64,000 nt of DNA from Methylobacillus methanolivorans (lineage in GTDB: Bacteria > Pseudomonadota > Gammaproteobacteria > Burkholderiales > Methylophilaceae). The notes below the pieces were generated by a model. It ran no database searches, was not told the origin of the DNA, and worked only from the letters and a program-made list of their open reading frames with translations. Positions 53,412 through 63,833 of the stretch are shown one piece after another; the stretch's first letter is position 1; each line of letters starts with the position of its first letter. The position numbers and the translations under genes were made by a program. The stretch lies in contig NZ_JAJAVF010000004.1 of assembly GCF_020531845.1 (NCBI RefSeq), forward strand, positions 352,045-416,044, read 5' to 3'.

Positions 53412-54902
53412 ATGGCACTCGCGGTGTTATATAGCCGTGCCTTAGCTGGCATGGAGGCACCAGAGGTTGCGGTAGAAGTGCATCTCGCCAATGGCTTGCC
53501 GAGCTTTACCATTGTTGGTTTACCCGAAGCAGAAGTGAAGGAAAGCAAAGACAGGGTGCGTGCTGCTTTGCAAACCGCTCAGTTTGAATTTCCCGCACGT
53601 CGTATCACTGTCAACTTGGCACCTGCCGACCTTCCCAAGGAAAGCGGACGTTATGATTTGCCTATTGCATTAGGCATTCTCGCCGCATCTGGCCAAATTC
53701 CTGCGCAAGGGCTGGATCAGTATGAAGTTGCTGGTGAGCTGGCGTTGACAGGTGAGTTACGCAATATCCGTGGTGCATTGGCCATGGCGTATAAAGCGAA
53801 GGAGAGTGGCCGCACATTTATCCTGCCTCAAGAGAGTGCTATGGAAGCAGCGCTGGTGCAGGGCGCCACCGTTTTGCCTGCCAGCAGCTTGCTGCAAGTA
53901 TGTGCGCACCTGGCAGGGCGAGAGTCATTGCTGCCACAGCCCGTTAATATTGAGCCAGCTGTATTGGCTGCTGCAGATTTTGCCGAGGTGAAAGGTCAGC
54001 TTCAGGCCAAGCGTGCGCTGGAAATTGCTGCCGCCGGCGGACATAGTGTGCTGATGTCTGGCCCTCCCGGTACCGGGAAATCCATGCTGGCTTCACGTTT
54101 CTCTAGCATTCTGCCTGCGATGACGGAGGCTGAGGCCTTGGAGTCTGCTGCCATCCAGTCGTTGAGCAAGGGCTTTCATGCCAGGGACTGGGGCAAGCGG
54201 CCTTATCGTGCCCCGCACCATACTGCGTCAGGCGTCGCCTTGGTCGGGGGCGGGGCCATTCCCAAGCCAGGCGAGATTTCGCTGGCCCATCATGGGGTAT
54301 TGTTCCTGGATGAGTTGGCGGAGTTTGATCGCAAGGTGCTTGAAGTCTTGCGTGAGCCGCTGGAGTCCGGGCATATCACGGTTTCGCGTGCGGCGCGGCA
54401 AGCAGAGTTTCCGGCACGTTTCCAGTTGATTGCCGCAATGAATCCTTGCCCATGCGGTTATTGCGGGCACCCTAACGGTAAATGCCGATGCACGCCGGAT
54501 CAGATCACCCGCTATCGCCAGCGCCTATCCGGACCATTGCTTGATCGTATTGATCTCCATATCCAGGTGCCCGCCTTGAGTGAGGACGAACTGCTGCATG
54601 CAGCACCAGGGGAAGCGAGCGCCATAATCAAAGCGCGTGTAGAAGTGGCAAGACAGCGGCAACTGGATAGGCAAGGGGTGAGCAACTACTTGTTGACCAG
54701 TCTTCAGGTGGATGAGTATTGTCAGCCGGACACCGCTGGGAGCGCACTGCTGAAGCAGGCGATGGCAAGGCTTGACCTCTCTGCACGTGCGTATCATCGT
54801 ATTCTCAAGGTAGCGCGTACCATTGCTGACCTCGCGGCGAGCGATGGCATACAAAGTGCGCATATTGCCGAAGCGGTGCAATATCGCAGGCTGGGATTAT
54901 AG
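53412..54902 (+). CDS. comM: YifB/ComM-family AAA+ helicase
   Basis: A 496-residue Mg-chelatase-like AAA+ protein; in competent bacteria ComM is a branch-migration helicase that aids integration of transforming DNA. N-terminal ChlI/Lon-like domain (GMEAPEVAVEVHLANGLPSFTIVGLPE), then GPPGTGKSMLASR Walker A, LFLDELAEFDRKVLEVLREPLE Walker B region, the zinc-like segment NPCPCGYCGHPNGKCRC and the C-terminal domain ending SAHIAEAVQYRRLGL. It is in an operon-like row with ubiK and the VIT1-family gene. Confidence 0.94.
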   Translation: MALAVLYSRALAGMEAPEVAVEVHLANGLPSFTIVGLPEAEVKESKDRVRAALQTAQFEFPARRITVNLAPADLPKESGRYDLPIALGILAASGQIPAQGLDQYEVAGELALTGELRNIRGALAMAYKAKESGRTFILPQESAMEAALVQGATVLPASSLLQVCAHLAGRESLLPQPVNIEPAVLAAADFAEVKGQLQAKRALEIAAAGGHSVLMSGPPGTGKSMLASRFSSILPAMTEAEALESAAIQSLSKGFHARDWGKRPYRAPHHTASGVALVGGGAIPKPGEISLAHHGVLFLDELAEFDRKVLEVLREPLESGHITVSRAARQAEFPARFQLIAAMNPCPCGYCGHPNGKCRCTPDQITRYRQRLSGPLLDRIDLHIQVPALSEDELLHAAPGEASAIIKARVEVARQRQLDRQGVSNYLLTSLQVDEYCQPDTAGSALLKQAMARLDLSARAYHRILKVARTIADLAASDGIQSAHIAEAVQYRRLGL

Positions 54903-54904
54903 AG

Positions 54905-55951
54905 ATGACAGATTTTTTGCAAGGTTGGCGCGAAGAACAGCGCTCGGCTTATTTATACAGCGCCTTGTCAAAGTGTGAGCCTGATCCAGCATTAGCGCAG
55001 ATGTTTGAGGGGCTGGAAGCCGCTGCCATGCAACAAGCACAAGTGTGGGAGGCGAAGCTGGCAGAGGCTGGGCATGCAATTGCTGCTTATCGGCCCGATA
55101 TGCATACCCGGATGATCGTTTGGTTGGCACATGGTCTCGGGCCTAGGCGGATTCGCCCGGTATTGGCCGCCAGCAAGGTACGTGGTTTGTCGGCTTATGG
55201 TGCAAAACGCATGGATCTGGTGAGTCATGCCATGCCGACCCAGGTGAATGAAGTGGGCGGGCGACACAAGCTGGCGGGTAACAATGGCGGTTTGCGCGCT
55301 GCCGTATTCGGGGTGAATGATGGGTTGGTGTCCATCGCCTGTCTTGTATTAGGGGTGGCAGGTGCATCAAGTAGCGCTTCGGTAATCTTGCTATCCGGGG
55401 TTGCAGGGCTATTGGCTGGTGCGTTTTCCATGGCGGCGGGCGAGTATGTGTCCATGCGTTCGCAGCGCGAACTGTTTGAGCATCAAATTGCCCTGGAACG
55501 TGAGGAGCTGGCGTTGTACCCAGCGCAAGAAGCCGCCGAACTGGCCCTGATTTACCAGGCACGAGGCCTGGAGCGGACGGAAGCACAGCAGTTGGCCAAT
55601 CGCTTGGTGGCTGATCCAGAGTTGGGCTTGGATGTCCTGACGCGCGAAGAGCTGGGCTTGAACCCTGATGAACTCGGGTCGCCATGGGCGGCAGCGATCT
55701 CGTCGTTTGTATCGTTTCTGGTCGGCGGTACGATTCCCTTGCTGCCATGGTTGCTGCATCTCTCCACGCATACGCTGGAGCTGGCGTTGGGCCTGACGGG
55801 AGCGGCGTTGTTTATTGTGGGTGCCACGCTTGCCTTGTTCAGTGGGCGCAATATGCTCTATGGTGGTGCACGTATGTTGCTGATTGGGGCTGCTGCTGGT
55901 GGGTTGACCTATTGGATAGGCAGCCTGTTGGGTACTGGCTTGCTTGCCTAG
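54905..55951 (+). CDS. VIT1/CCC1-family membrane protein with ferritin-like N-terminal domain
   Basis: A 348-residue protein with a rubrerythrin/ferritin-like domain (about residues 1-130) and a VIT1/CCC1 transporter domain with five helices (AAVFGVNDGLVSIACLVLGVAG, SGVAGLLAGAFSMAAGEYVSMRSQREL, three C-terminal helices). Family members export iron or manganese from the cytoplasm, and the ferritin-like part normally oxidises or senses iron. In this copy the second helix, AAAMQQAQVW, has Ala and Gln where other members have the di-iron ExxH, so the metal site may be lost. The start is two bases after comM. Confidence 0.85.
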   Translation: MTDFLQGWREEQRSAYLYSALSKCEPDPALAQMFEGLEAAAMQQAQVWEAKLAEAGHAIAAYRPDMHTRMIVWLAHGLGPRRIRPVLAASKVRGLSAYGAKRMDLVSHAMPTQVNEVGGRHKLAGNNGGLRAAVFGVNDGLVSIACLVLGVAGASSSASVILLSGVAGLLAGAFSMAAGEYVSMRSQRELFEHQIALEREELALYPAQEAAELALIYQARGLERTEAQQLANRLVADPELGLDVLTREELGLNPDELGSPWAAAISSFVSFLVGGTIPLLPWLLHLSTHTLELALGLTGAALFIVGATLALFSGRNMLYGGARMLLIGAAAGGLTYWIGSLLGTGLLA

Positions 55952-55995
55952 CCTACCAACTAGGGCCAGGAATCTGCATTGAAATCATCGCTGTG

Positions 55996-56025
55996 TTATG
56001 CGGGATGCCCCAGCTGTTTTATAAT
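55996..56025 (+). promoter_or_regulatory. Possible metH promoter
   Basis: A perfect TATAAT at 56020-56025 with TTATGC 18 bases upstream (3 of 6 to the -35 consensus), 59 bases before the metH start. The -10 is strong, the -35 weak. Confidence 0.4.
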
Positions 56026-56084
56026 CACGCGCTGAATATTCAATCACCTGGCAGGTGTCAGTCCGCCAGCATTTAAGGTTTTGC

Positions 56085-59000
56085 ATGAAACATTACGAAA
56101 TGTCCCCCACAGAGGTCTTGCTCAGGGAAATCCTCGCCAAGCGCATCATGATTCTGGATGGTGCGATGGGGACCATGATCCAGCAATACAAGCTGACGGA
56201 AGAGGATTATCGCGGCGGGCCTAGTGGTCGCTTTGCCGACTTTGCCGCACCAGCGGGCGAGCGGGAGCTGTTCGTCAAAGGCAATAACGAACTGTTGACC
56301 TTTACCCAGCCGCGCATCATCCAAGAAATCCACGAGCAATACCTAGCAGCTGGTGCAGACATTATTGAGACCAATACCTTCGGTGCGACTAGCGTGGCGC
56401 AGGAAGACTATTTCATGGCCCATTTGGCTTATGAAATGAACGTCGAGGCCGCCAAGCTGGCACGTGCAGCTTGCGATAATTATTCCACGCCTGACAAACC
56501 ACGTTTCGTGGCAGGCGCGCTGGGCCCGACGCCAAAGACGGCATCCATTTCCCCGGACGTGAACGACCCAGCCGCGCGCAACGTCACCTTTGACCAGTTG
56601 GTGGCGGCTTATCATGAACAGACCCGCGGCCTGGTTGATGGCGGTGCGGATATCCTCATGGTCGAGACTATTTTTGATACGCTCAACTGCAAGGCGGCGT
56701 TATTTGCAATCGACCAGTATTTTGAGGAAACCGGTAAGCGCCTGCCTATCATGATTTCTGGCACGGTGACGGATGCATCGGGACGTATCTTGTCAGGCCA
56801 GACCGTGCCTGCATTCTGGAACTCGGTGCGCCATGCGCGCCCACTGACCATAGGACTGAACTGTGCCCTGGGTGCCGCGCTGATGCGGCCGTATGCGGAA
56901 GAGCTCAGCAAGATCGCCGAGACTTTTGTGTGTATTTACCCTAATGCTGGTTTACCAAATCCCATGTCGGATACTGGCTTTGATGAAAAGCCAGCCGATA
57001 CATCGGCCCTGCTCAAGGAGTTTGCCGAGAGCGGCTTTGTAAATATCGCTGGCGGCTGTTGTGGCACCACGCCGCCGCATATTGCGGCGATTGCCGAGAC
57101 GGTCAAGACGATTGCACCGCGTCGTATTCCAGAGATTCCTGTGGCGACCCGGCTGGCCGGGTTGGAGCCATTCACGATTGATGAAGACTCCCTGTATGTG
57201 AACGTGGGTGAGCGTACCAATGTCACAGGCTCCAAGGCCTTTGCACGTATGATCCTCAACGAGCAATACGAAGAGGCGTTGGTGGTGGCACGTCAGCAGG
57301 TCGAGAACGGCGCGCAGGTGATCGACATTAACATGGATGAAGGCATGCTGGATGCCCTGCATGCCATGACGCATTTCCTCAATCTGGTGGCTTCCGAGCC
57401 GGATATTGCACGTGTGCCTATCATGATCGACTCGTCCAAGTGGGCAGTGATCGAGGCAGGTCTCAAGTGCGTGCAGGGTAAATCCATCGTCAACTCGATT
57501 TCCATGAAGGAGGGCGAGGAGGAGTTCCTGCGCCAGGCCAAATTATGCCGCCGCTATGGTGCCGCGGTGATTGTCATGGCGTTTGACGAAGTCGGGCAGG
57601 CCGATACCTTTGAACGCAAGATCGAAATTTGCAAGCGCGCCTATGACTTGCTGGTGGAGAAGCTGGATTTTCCGCCGGAAGACATCATCTTCGACCCGAA
57701 TATTTTTGCCGTGGCGACGGGTATCGAAGAGCACAATAACTACGCCGTGGACTTTATCAATGCCACACGCTGGATCAAGGAAAACCTGCCCTACGCGCGG
57801 ATTTCCGGTGGTGTGTCCAATGTGAGCTTCAGCTTCCGTGGCAACGAGGCAGCGCGGGAGGCTATCCACACCGTTTTCCTCTATCACGCCATCAAAGCTG
57901 GCATGACCATGGGTATCGTCAATGCCGGCATGATAGGCGTTTATGACGATCTCAACCCCGAGCTGCGTGAGCGCGTCGAGGATGTGGTGCTCAATCGCCG
58001 TGAAGATGCTACCGAACGCATGATCGAGTTTGCCGCCACGTTGGCGGCAGGCGGTAAGAAACAGGAAGCCACGCTGGATTGGCGCGGCACGCCGGAAAAT
58101 CCGGTCACTGTGGAAAAGCGCCTGGAATATGCCATGGTGCATGGCCTGACCGAATTCATTGTTGCCGATACAGAAGAAGCCCGGCAAAAAGTCATGAATA
58201 ACGGTGGCCGCCCGATCCACGTGATTGAAGGCCCGCTGATGGATGGCATGAATGTGGTCGGCGACCTGTTTGGTCAGGGCAAGATGTTCCTGCCGCAGGT
58301 GGTGAAATCGGCGCGTGTCATGAAGCAGGCCGTGGCACATCTGGTGCCCTTCATTGAGGAAGAAAAGCGCGCGGAAGAAGAGCGTACCGGCATTGTGGCC
58401 AAGCCTAAGGGCAAGATGGTGATTGCCACGGTCAAGGGCGATGTGCACGACATCGGCAAGAACATTGTCTCGGTGGTGTTGCAATGCAATAACTTCGAAG
58501 TGGTGAATATGGGCGTGATGGTGCCGTGCTCGGAAATCTTGGAGCAGGCCAAGGCCACCGGGGCAGATATCATCGGCCTGTCTGGCCTGATCACGCCTTC
58601 GCTGGAAGAAATGGCGCACGTGGCGCGCGAGATGCAGCGCGACCCGTATTTCCACGGGCTCAAGATGCCCTTGCTGATCGGTGGTGCGACCACATCGCGG
58701 GCGCATACCGCAGTCAAGATCGCACCGCACTATGATGGCCCGGTGATTTATGTGCCGGATGCTTCACGCTCGGTCTCGGTGATGCAATCCCTGCTTACGC
58801 CAGAACAACGCGACACTTATATCGCCGATCTGGAGCAGGATTACGAGCGGGTGCGTATCCAGCATGCCAACAAAAAAGGCACACCTTTGCTGACGATTGC
58901 CGATGCGCGGGCCAACAAGGCCAAGCTCAGCTTTGATGGTGCGAATACTCCGATCAAGCCCAAGTTTATTGGCCGTCGCGTGTTCAAGAACATTGATCTG

Positions 59001-59873
59001 GCGACGATTGCGCAATATATCGATTGGGGACCTTTCTTCCAGACCTGGGACCTGGCAGGGCCATATCCCGCTATCCTCAAGGACGAGGTGGTTGGCGAGG
59101 CTGCGAGCAAGCTTTTTGCCGAAGGGCAAGCCATGCTGAAGAAGATCATTGATGGGCGCTGGCTCACTGCCAGCGGGGTGGTGGCCTTGTTGCCAGCGAA
59201 TACTGTTAATGACGACGATATCGAGATTTACACTGATGATAGCCGTAGCCAGGTAGCGTTCACTTACTACGGCATGCGGCAACAGACGCAGAAGCCAGTG
59301 GTGAATGGTGAGCAACGCCCCAATCAATGCCTGGCTGATTTCATTGCGCCCAAAGATAGTGGTATTGCCGATTACATTGGCATGTTTGCCGTCACGGGTG
59401 GATTAGGCATCGAGAAATACGAACAGCGTTTTGAGGCGGCCCACGATGACTACAGCAGCATTATGTTGAAATCGCTGGCAGACCGCTTGGCAGAGGCTTT
59501 TGCTGAGTATTTGCATGAACGTGTGCGTAAGGATTTGTGGGGCTATGTGCCGGATGAGGCGTTGAGCAACGAGGCCCTGATCAAGGAGCAATACCGTGGC
59601 ATTCGCCCTGCGCCTGGTTATCCGGCCTGCCCTGACCATACCGTCAAACCGGATATGTTCAACGTCATGCAATGTGAAGAGGTAAGTATTCAACTGACGG
59701 ATTCGTTTGCCATGATGCCTGGAGCGGCGGTGTCGGGCTTTTATTTTGCGCACCCTGAATCCAAGTATTTCAGCGTGGACAAGATAGGTGAAGACCAACT
59801 GCTGGATATGGCGAATCGTCGCGGTTTACCAAAGGAATACCTGGAGCGTTGGCTGGCACCGAACCTGTCCTGA
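56085..59873 (+). CDS. metH: Cobalamin-dependent methionine synthase
   Basis: Transfers methyl from methyltetrahydrofolate to homocysteine through methylcobalamin; 1262 residues, the full four-module form. Homocysteine module with zinc ligands in IGLNCALGA and [10 protein letters not shown]; folate module with [18 protein letters not shown]; cobalamin module with [18 protein letters not shown] (the His ligates cobalt); C-terminal reactivation module ending in [17 protein letters not shown]. The ATG at 56085 has AAGG upstream; the next ATG at 56100 is also possible. No B12 riboswitch box was seen upstream. With nrdJ it shows cobalamin dependence of core metabolism. Confidence 0.97.
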   Translation: MKHYEMSPTEVLLREILAKRIMILDGAMGTMIQQYKLTEEDYRGGPSGRFADFAAPAGERELFVKGNNELLTFTQPRIIQEIHEQYLAAGADIIETNTFGATSVAQEDYFMAHLAYEMNVEAAKLARAACDNYSTPDKPRFVAGALGPTPKTASISPDVNDPAARNVTFDQLVAAYHEQTRGLVDGGADILMVETIFDTLNCKAALFAIDQYFEETGKRLPIMISGTVTDASGRILSGQTVPAFWNSVRHARPLTIGLNCALGAALMRPYAEELSKIAETFVCIYPNAGLPNPMSDTGFDEKPADTSALLKEFAESGFVNIAGGCCGTTPPHIAAIAETVKTIAPRRIPEIPVATRLAGLEPFTIDEDSLYVNVGERTNVTGSKAFARMILNEQYEEALVVARQQVENGAQVIDINMDEGMLDALHAMTHFLNLVASEPDIARVPIMIDSSKWAVIEAGLKCVQGKSIVNSISMKEGEEEFLRQAKLCRRYGAAVIVMAFDEVGQADTFERKIEICKRAYDLLVEKLDFPPEDIIFDPNIFAVATGIEEHNNYAVDFINATRWIKENLPYARISGGVSNVSFSFRGNEAAREAIHTVFLYHAIKAGMTMGIVNAGMIGVYDDLNPELRERVEDVVLNRREDATERMIEFAATLAAGGKKQEATLDWRGTPENPVTVEKRLEYAMVHGLTEFIVADTEEARQKVMNNGGRPIHVIEGPLMDGMNVVGDLFGQGKMFLPQVVKSARVMKQAVAHLVPFIEEEKRAEEERTGIVAKPKGKMVIATVKGDVHDIGKNIVSVVLQCNNFEVVNMGVMVPCSEILEQAKATGADIIGLSGLITPSLEEMAHVAREMQRDPYFHGLKMPLLIGGATTSRAHTAVKIAPHYDGPVIYVPDASRSVSVMQSLLTPEQRDTYIADLEQDYERVRIQHANKKGTPLLTIADARANKAKLSFDGANTPIKPKFIGRRVFKNIDLATIAQYIDWGPFFQTWDLAGPYPAILKDEVVGEAASKLFAEGQAMLKKIIDGRWLTASGVVALLPANTVNDDDIEIYTDDSRSQVAFTYYGMRQQTQKPVVNGEQRPNQCLADFIAPKDSGIADYIGMFAVTGGLGIEKYEQRFEAAHDDYSSIMLKSLADRLAEAFAEYLHERVRKDLWGYVPDEALSNEALIKEQYRGIRPAPGYPACPDHTVKPDMFNVMQCEEVSIQLTDSFAMMPGAAVSGFYFAHPESKYFSVDKIGEDQLLDMANRRGLPKEYLERWLAPNLS

Positions 59874-59931
59874 GCACCTGAAGCAGCGGCTTTGCTACAA
59901 TCAACCCTGATTTGAAAGTTTATTGAGCGTT

Positions 59932-61314
59932 ATGCATATCCATATTCTCGGTATTTGTGGCACCTTCATGGGCGGTATTGCCGTGCTGGCCAAGGCCGCC
60001 GGACATCGCGTCACCGGCTGCGATGCTAATGTCTATCCTCCTATGAGCACGCAGCTTGAGGCGCAGGGCATAGAGCTGATCGAGGGCTTCGGCCCCGAGC
60101 AGGTGTCGCTCAATCCCGATATCTATGTCGTTGGTAATGTGGTTGCACGTGGTAATCCCTTGATGGAGGAAATCCTCAACCGTGGCTTGCCTTATATTTC
60201 TGGTCCGCAGTGGCTGGCAGAGAATATCCTCTACGCTCAGCAAGGTGATCAAGCTAAGTGGGTGCTCGCTGTGGCAGGTACGCATGGCAAAACCACAACG
60301 ACCTCCATGCTGGCGTGGATATTGGAATATGCGGGCTTGGCCCCGGGCTTCCTGATTGGTGGTGTGCCGGAGAATTTCGGCGTATCTGCGCGGCTTCCCG
60401 GCGTGCCACGACAGGATGAGAAGAGTATCTCGCCGTTTTTCGTGATTGAGGCCGATGAGTACGACACTGCCTTTTTCGATAAGCGCTCCAAGTTTGTGCA
60501 TTACCGTCCACGTACGGCTATCCTCAATAACCTGGAATTTGATCATGCAGATATCTTTGCTGATCTGTATGCCATCGAGACACAATTTCACCATTTGGTG
60601 CGTACCGTGCCCAGCAGTGGGCTGGTCGTGGCGAATGGCAAGGAAGATAGTCTTAAGCGCGTGATTAAGCGCGGTTGCTGGACGCCAGTGGAGTATTTCG
60701 GTACCGATTGGCAGGCGCAGGAGGTCGATACCGAGGGTGGCTTTACGGTGCGCTTCCATGGCAAGGCCAGGGGACGTGTCGAGTGGCAGTTGCTAGGCGA
60801 GCACAATCGCATGAACGCTCTGGCTGCTCTGGCAGCGGCACGTCATGCTGGCGTTGCCATTGAAACAGGTATAGCTGCGCTGACTGAGTTCAAGAACGTC
60901 AAGCGCCGTATGGAAGTGCGTGGCGTGGTCAATGGCATGACCGTCTATGATGATTTTGCCCATCACCCTACGGCGATTGCGACCACGGTGTCAGGCTTGC
61001 GCGACAAGGTGGGCAAGGCCCGTATTCTTGCTGTGCTGGAGCCTCGCTCCAACACCATGAAGCTGGGTGTAATGAAGGATGCATTGCCAGCTAGCCTGGT
61101 TGATGCAGACCTGGTGTTTTGCTACGGCGAGCATTTGGGTTGGGATGCAGCAGCTGCCTTACAGCCCATCCAGCATAAGGCTGCAGCATTTGACAGCATG
61201 GCGGTGCTGATTGAGGCGATTGCTGCCGAGGCGCAGCCAGGTGACCATATCCTGGTGATGAGCAACGGCGGCTTTGGTGGCATTCACCAGCGCCTACTGG
61301 AGAGGCTGGCCTAG
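59932..61314 (+). CDS. mpl: UDP-N-acetylmuramate:L-Ala-gamma-D-Glu-meso-DAP ligase
   Basis: Peptidoglycan-recycling Mur ligase that attaches recovered tripeptide to UDP-MurNAc; 460 residues. N-terminal HIHILGICGTFMGGIAVLAKAAGHRVTGCD, ATP-binding AGTHGKTTTTSMLAW, FVIEADEYDTAFFDKRSKF, LEFDHADIFAD, VYDDFAHHPTAI and GGFGGIHQRLL are Mpl signatures. The ATG at 59932 matches the family start; a TTG nine bases upstream is in frame. The following gene starts at its last base. Confidence 0.95.
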   Translation: MHIHILGICGTFMGGIAVLAKAAGHRVTGCDANVYPPMSTQLEAQGIELIEGFGPEQVSLNPDIYVVGNVVARGNPLMEEILNRGLPYISGPQWLAENILYAQQGDQAKWVLAVAGTHGKTTTTSMLAWILEYAGLAPGFLIGGVPENFGVSARLPGVPRQDEKSISPFFVIEADEYDTAFFDKRSKFVHYRPRTAILNNLEFDHADIFADLYAIETQFHHLVRTVPSSGLVVANGKEDSLKRVIKRGCWTPVEYFGTDWQAQEVDTEGGFTVRFHGKARGRVEWQLLGEHNRMNALAALAAARHAGVAIETGIAALTEFKNVKRRMEVRGVVNGMTVYDDFAHHPTAIATTVSGLRDKVGKARILAVLEPRSNTMKLGVMKDALPASLVDADLVFCYGEHLGWDAAAALQPIQHKAAAFDSMAVLIEAIAAEAQPGDHILVMSNGGFGGIHQRLLERLA

Positions 61315-62264
61315 TGCACTTGCATGGCTTGAAAGAGTTGGGAATCCTTGGCTGGGCACTGCTGCTCTCAGCCGTTGTCCACATCATTGTCATTCTTTCA
61401 GTCAATTTTGAGGCACCTGACCTCAAGTTCTTCAAGGACAAGATTCCACCGCTGGAAGTCGTGTTGGTGAATGCCAAGACGGAATCCAAGCCAAAGAAGG
61501 CAGATGCCCTGGCGCAAGCCAATCTGGATAGGGGCGGCAATACTGATCTTGACCGGCAGATGAAAACTGCCTTGCCGCCACCGAAGAAAAAGAAGACTGA
61601 ACTCGCTCCTGCCGAGGCTGTGGAAGCTGCTTCGGCTGCGCGCCCAGGGCAAGAAAAGCAACAACAGACGCAGCAGGACAAAGTGGCGGAGCTGGAGCGC
61701 CAGGCACAGGAATTGATGAGCCAGATCAACCAGCAGAAAAAGCTGGAATCAGCACCTGCACAGAGTGCGGCGACTGCTACGCCCGATCAGGGTCGACAAC
61801 AGGATGCCCCTAAAAATTTCAATGCGCGTGACTTGGTGGCAAGCAGTATGGATATTGCCCGGTTGGAAGCCCAGATAGCCAAGCAGCAGGACGAATATCA
61901 AAAGCGCCCAAAACGTAAGGAACTGGGGGGGCGTACCCAGGAATATCGGTTTGCGACTTATGTCGAAGCCTGGCGGCAAAAGGTGGAGAAAATTGGCAAC
62001 TTGAATTACCCAGAGGCTGCTAAGGAAAATAAGCTATATGGTCAGTTAACGCTATCAGTGGATATACGTGCCGATGGCTCAATTGAGAAAATCCAGGTCA
62101 TGCGTAGCTCAGGCCACAAAGTGCTGGACGATGCCGCCAAGCGTATTGTGGAGTTGGCTGCTCCTTATGCCGCGTTTCCGGAAGATATTCGCAAGGAATA
62201 CGACATCATCGGCATTACCCGTACCTGGACCTTTACCAAGGAAGACAGCCTAGCGACGCAGTAA
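61314..62264 (+). CDS. TonB-family energy transducer-like protein
   Basis: A 316-residue protein beginning with GTG on the last base of the mpl stop codon. It has an N-terminal membrane helix (LGWALLLSAVVHIIVILSV), a Lys/Glu/Ala/Gln-rich periplasmic spacer with few prolines and a coiled-coil segment (KVAELERQAQELMSQIN), and a C-terminal TonB domain (YPEAAKENKLYGQLTLSVDIRADGSIEKIQVMRSSGHKVLDDAAKRIV). ExbB/ExbD and receptor genes are not nearby, so partners are unknown; coupling to mpl suggests an envelope role. Confidence 0.87.
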   Translation: MHLHGLKELGILGWALLLSAVVHIIVILSVNFEAPDLKFFKDKIPPLEVVLVNAKTESKPKKADALAQANLDRGGNTDLDRQMKTALPPPKKKKTELAPAEAVEAASAARPGQEKQQQTQQDKVAELERQAQELMSQINQQKKLESAPAQSAATATPDQGRQQDAPKNFNARDLVASSMDIARLEAQIAKQQDEYQKRPKRKELGGRTQEYRFATYVEAWRQKVEKIGNLNYPEAAKENKLYGQLTLSVDIRADGSIEKIQVMRSSGHKVLDDAAKRIVELAAPYAAFPEDIRKEYDIIGITRTWTFTKEDSLATQ

Positions 62265-62296
62265 CAGTGTGGTAGCCGAGAGTTTGTTATACGTGG

Positions 62297-62758
62297 CTAG
62301 ATACCCATGAATACCCGTTCGCCTTGATCAAGCCTGGCTGCAATCGCTTTTTTCAGGGCTTCTGTACTACTGGCGTCTAGTGCCTGGGGCAGGCTTTCGC
62401 GCTTGCTTTCTCCCCAGATGGGGTTGGGGAAGTGGCGATCACGCTTGAAGCGGGGAATCACATGCCAATGCACATGCGGCGTCATGTTGCCGAGGCTGGC
62501 GAGGTTGATCTTATCTGGGTGCATCACTTCACGCACGGCCTCTTCCACTGCAAACACCACCAGCATGAGGTGCTCGCGGTCAGTACGCTTGAGGTCAGTG
62601 ACCTCCTTGACGTGGCGGTTGAGGATGATGCGGCAAAAGCCAGGATAGTCGTGATCATCAATCTGTACGACTCTGCAAAGCGCATCTTGCCAGAGGATGA
62701 TGCCTCCGGCAGTGGTACATAGTTCGCAGTGTTTATGGAACGACAAGGTTCTGGTCAT
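62297..62758 (-). CDS. HIT-family nucleotide hydrolase
   Basis: A 153-residue histidine-triad protein. The catalytic HxHxHxx motif is HVHWHVIPR, preceded by INLASLGNMTP. Cys14 and neighbours (HCELC) at the N-terminus are not part of the triad and may bind metal. HIT proteins hydrolyse dinucleoside polyphosphates or aminoacyl/AMP derivatives; the substrate is not readable here. It stands alone, convergent with the TonB-like gene. Confidence 0.88.
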   Translation of the reverse strand: MTRTLSFHKHCELCTTAGGIILWQDALCRVVQIDDHDYPGFCRIILNRHVKEVTDLKRTDREHLMLVVFAVEEAVREVMHPDKINLASLGNMTPHVHWHVIPRFKRDRHFPNPIWGESKRESLPQALDASSTEALKKAIAARLDQGERVFMGI

Positions 62759-62918
62759 GATGCGTGTTAGCCTAATGGAATGGCAGATTGATTAAATGCT
62801 TACTGATCGTCATCCATACGTTGCGGAACTTTGTGCTGCGGCACAAAGTCTTGCAGGATTCGATTTCTTTAGCTTGCAGCGTGTTTGCTGTAAGGATTTT
62901 CAAGGATTATAAAGCAGG

Positions 62919-63833
62919 ATGGCCCGATTTCTCCCGAGCAAGCGTTTAGGCTTGCTGTTGATATGTATCATGGCAGCATTGCTGGCGCTCGCTTATGCCT
63001 TTAGGTTGGAGGCGATTGCATGGCATATTTGGCATGCACAGAAAACCAAGCCACATCATGCTTTGCACCTCAAGCATTATGTTGTGGAGCATGAAGCGGT
63101 GAAAATCCCCGGGGTGGGTTCTGACCTATCAGACCTGAGCTATAACCATGAAACCCATACCCTCTTTACTGTTTCCAACCAAAAGCCCCTGATCGTTGAG
63201 TTGTCACTGACAGGCGAGGTTTTGCGCACAATCAAGGTGACAGGGATTGATGATATGGAAGGGATTGCCCATATCAGCGGTCATCGCTTTGCCTTGCTCA
63301 ACGAGGCCAAGCATAGCGTAGTGCTGGCGGAGATTGAAGATGATGTGCATGAAGTGGATGTCAGCCATGCCCCTTCACTGACGCTAGCCATGTATGCCAA
63401 TGACAATAAGGGTTTTGAAGGCATCGCCTGGGATCAGCAGCGCCAGCGCTTGCTGGTGGCAAAAGAGCGTTCTCCCAAGCGCGTGATTGCTATACAGGGG
63501 TTTGTTGATGCAGTGCCGGGCCAGCCCGTTGCGATTCATATCGAGAAACTGAGTGAAACGGCTTCGTGTGGCTTGCGGGATTTATCTGCCGTGACGTATG
63601 AGCCCAATAGTGGGCATGTATTGTTGCTCAGTGATGATTCGCGCATGGTGGCTGAATATGATGCCGAGGGCAGGTTGCTGGATACACTGGCGCTCTGGCG
63701 TGGGTTCCAAGGTTTGCACCGTAGCGTGCCACAAGCAGAAGGTCTGGCGATTGGGCCGGATAAGCGAATTTATGTCATTAGCGAGCCCAACCTGTTTTAT
63801 GTCTTCAAGCCGGGCCCGGGCAAACACATTTAG
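62919..63833 (+). CDS. SdiA-regulated (YjiK-like) beta-propeller protein
   Basis: A 304-residue protein with an N-terminal membrane anchor (LGLLLICIMAALLALAYAFRLEAI) and an exported six-bladed propeller-like domain: SDLSYNHETHTLFTVSNQ, LTGEVLRTIKVTGIDDMEGIAHI, FEGIAWDQQRQRLLVAKER and QAEGLAIGPDKRIYVISEPNLFYVF match the YjiK/SdiA-regulated family. Function in the envelope is not established. The stop overlaps the end of the convergent gene by four bases. Confidence 0.85.
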   Translation: MARFLPSKRLGLLLICIMAALLALAYAFRLEAIAWHIWHAQKTKPHHALHLKHYVVEHEAVKIPGVGSDLSDLSYNHETHTLFTVSNQKPLIVELSLTGEVLRTIKVTGIDDMEGIAHISGHRFALLNEAKHSVVLAEIEDDVHEVDVSHAPSLTLAMYANDNKGFEGIAWDQQRQRLLVAKERSPKRVIAIQGFVDAVPGQPVAIHIEKLSETASCGLRDLSAVTYEPNSGHVLLLSDDSRMVAEYDAEGRLLDTLALWRGFQGLHRSVPQAEGLAIGPDKRIYVISEPNLFYVFKPGPGKHI

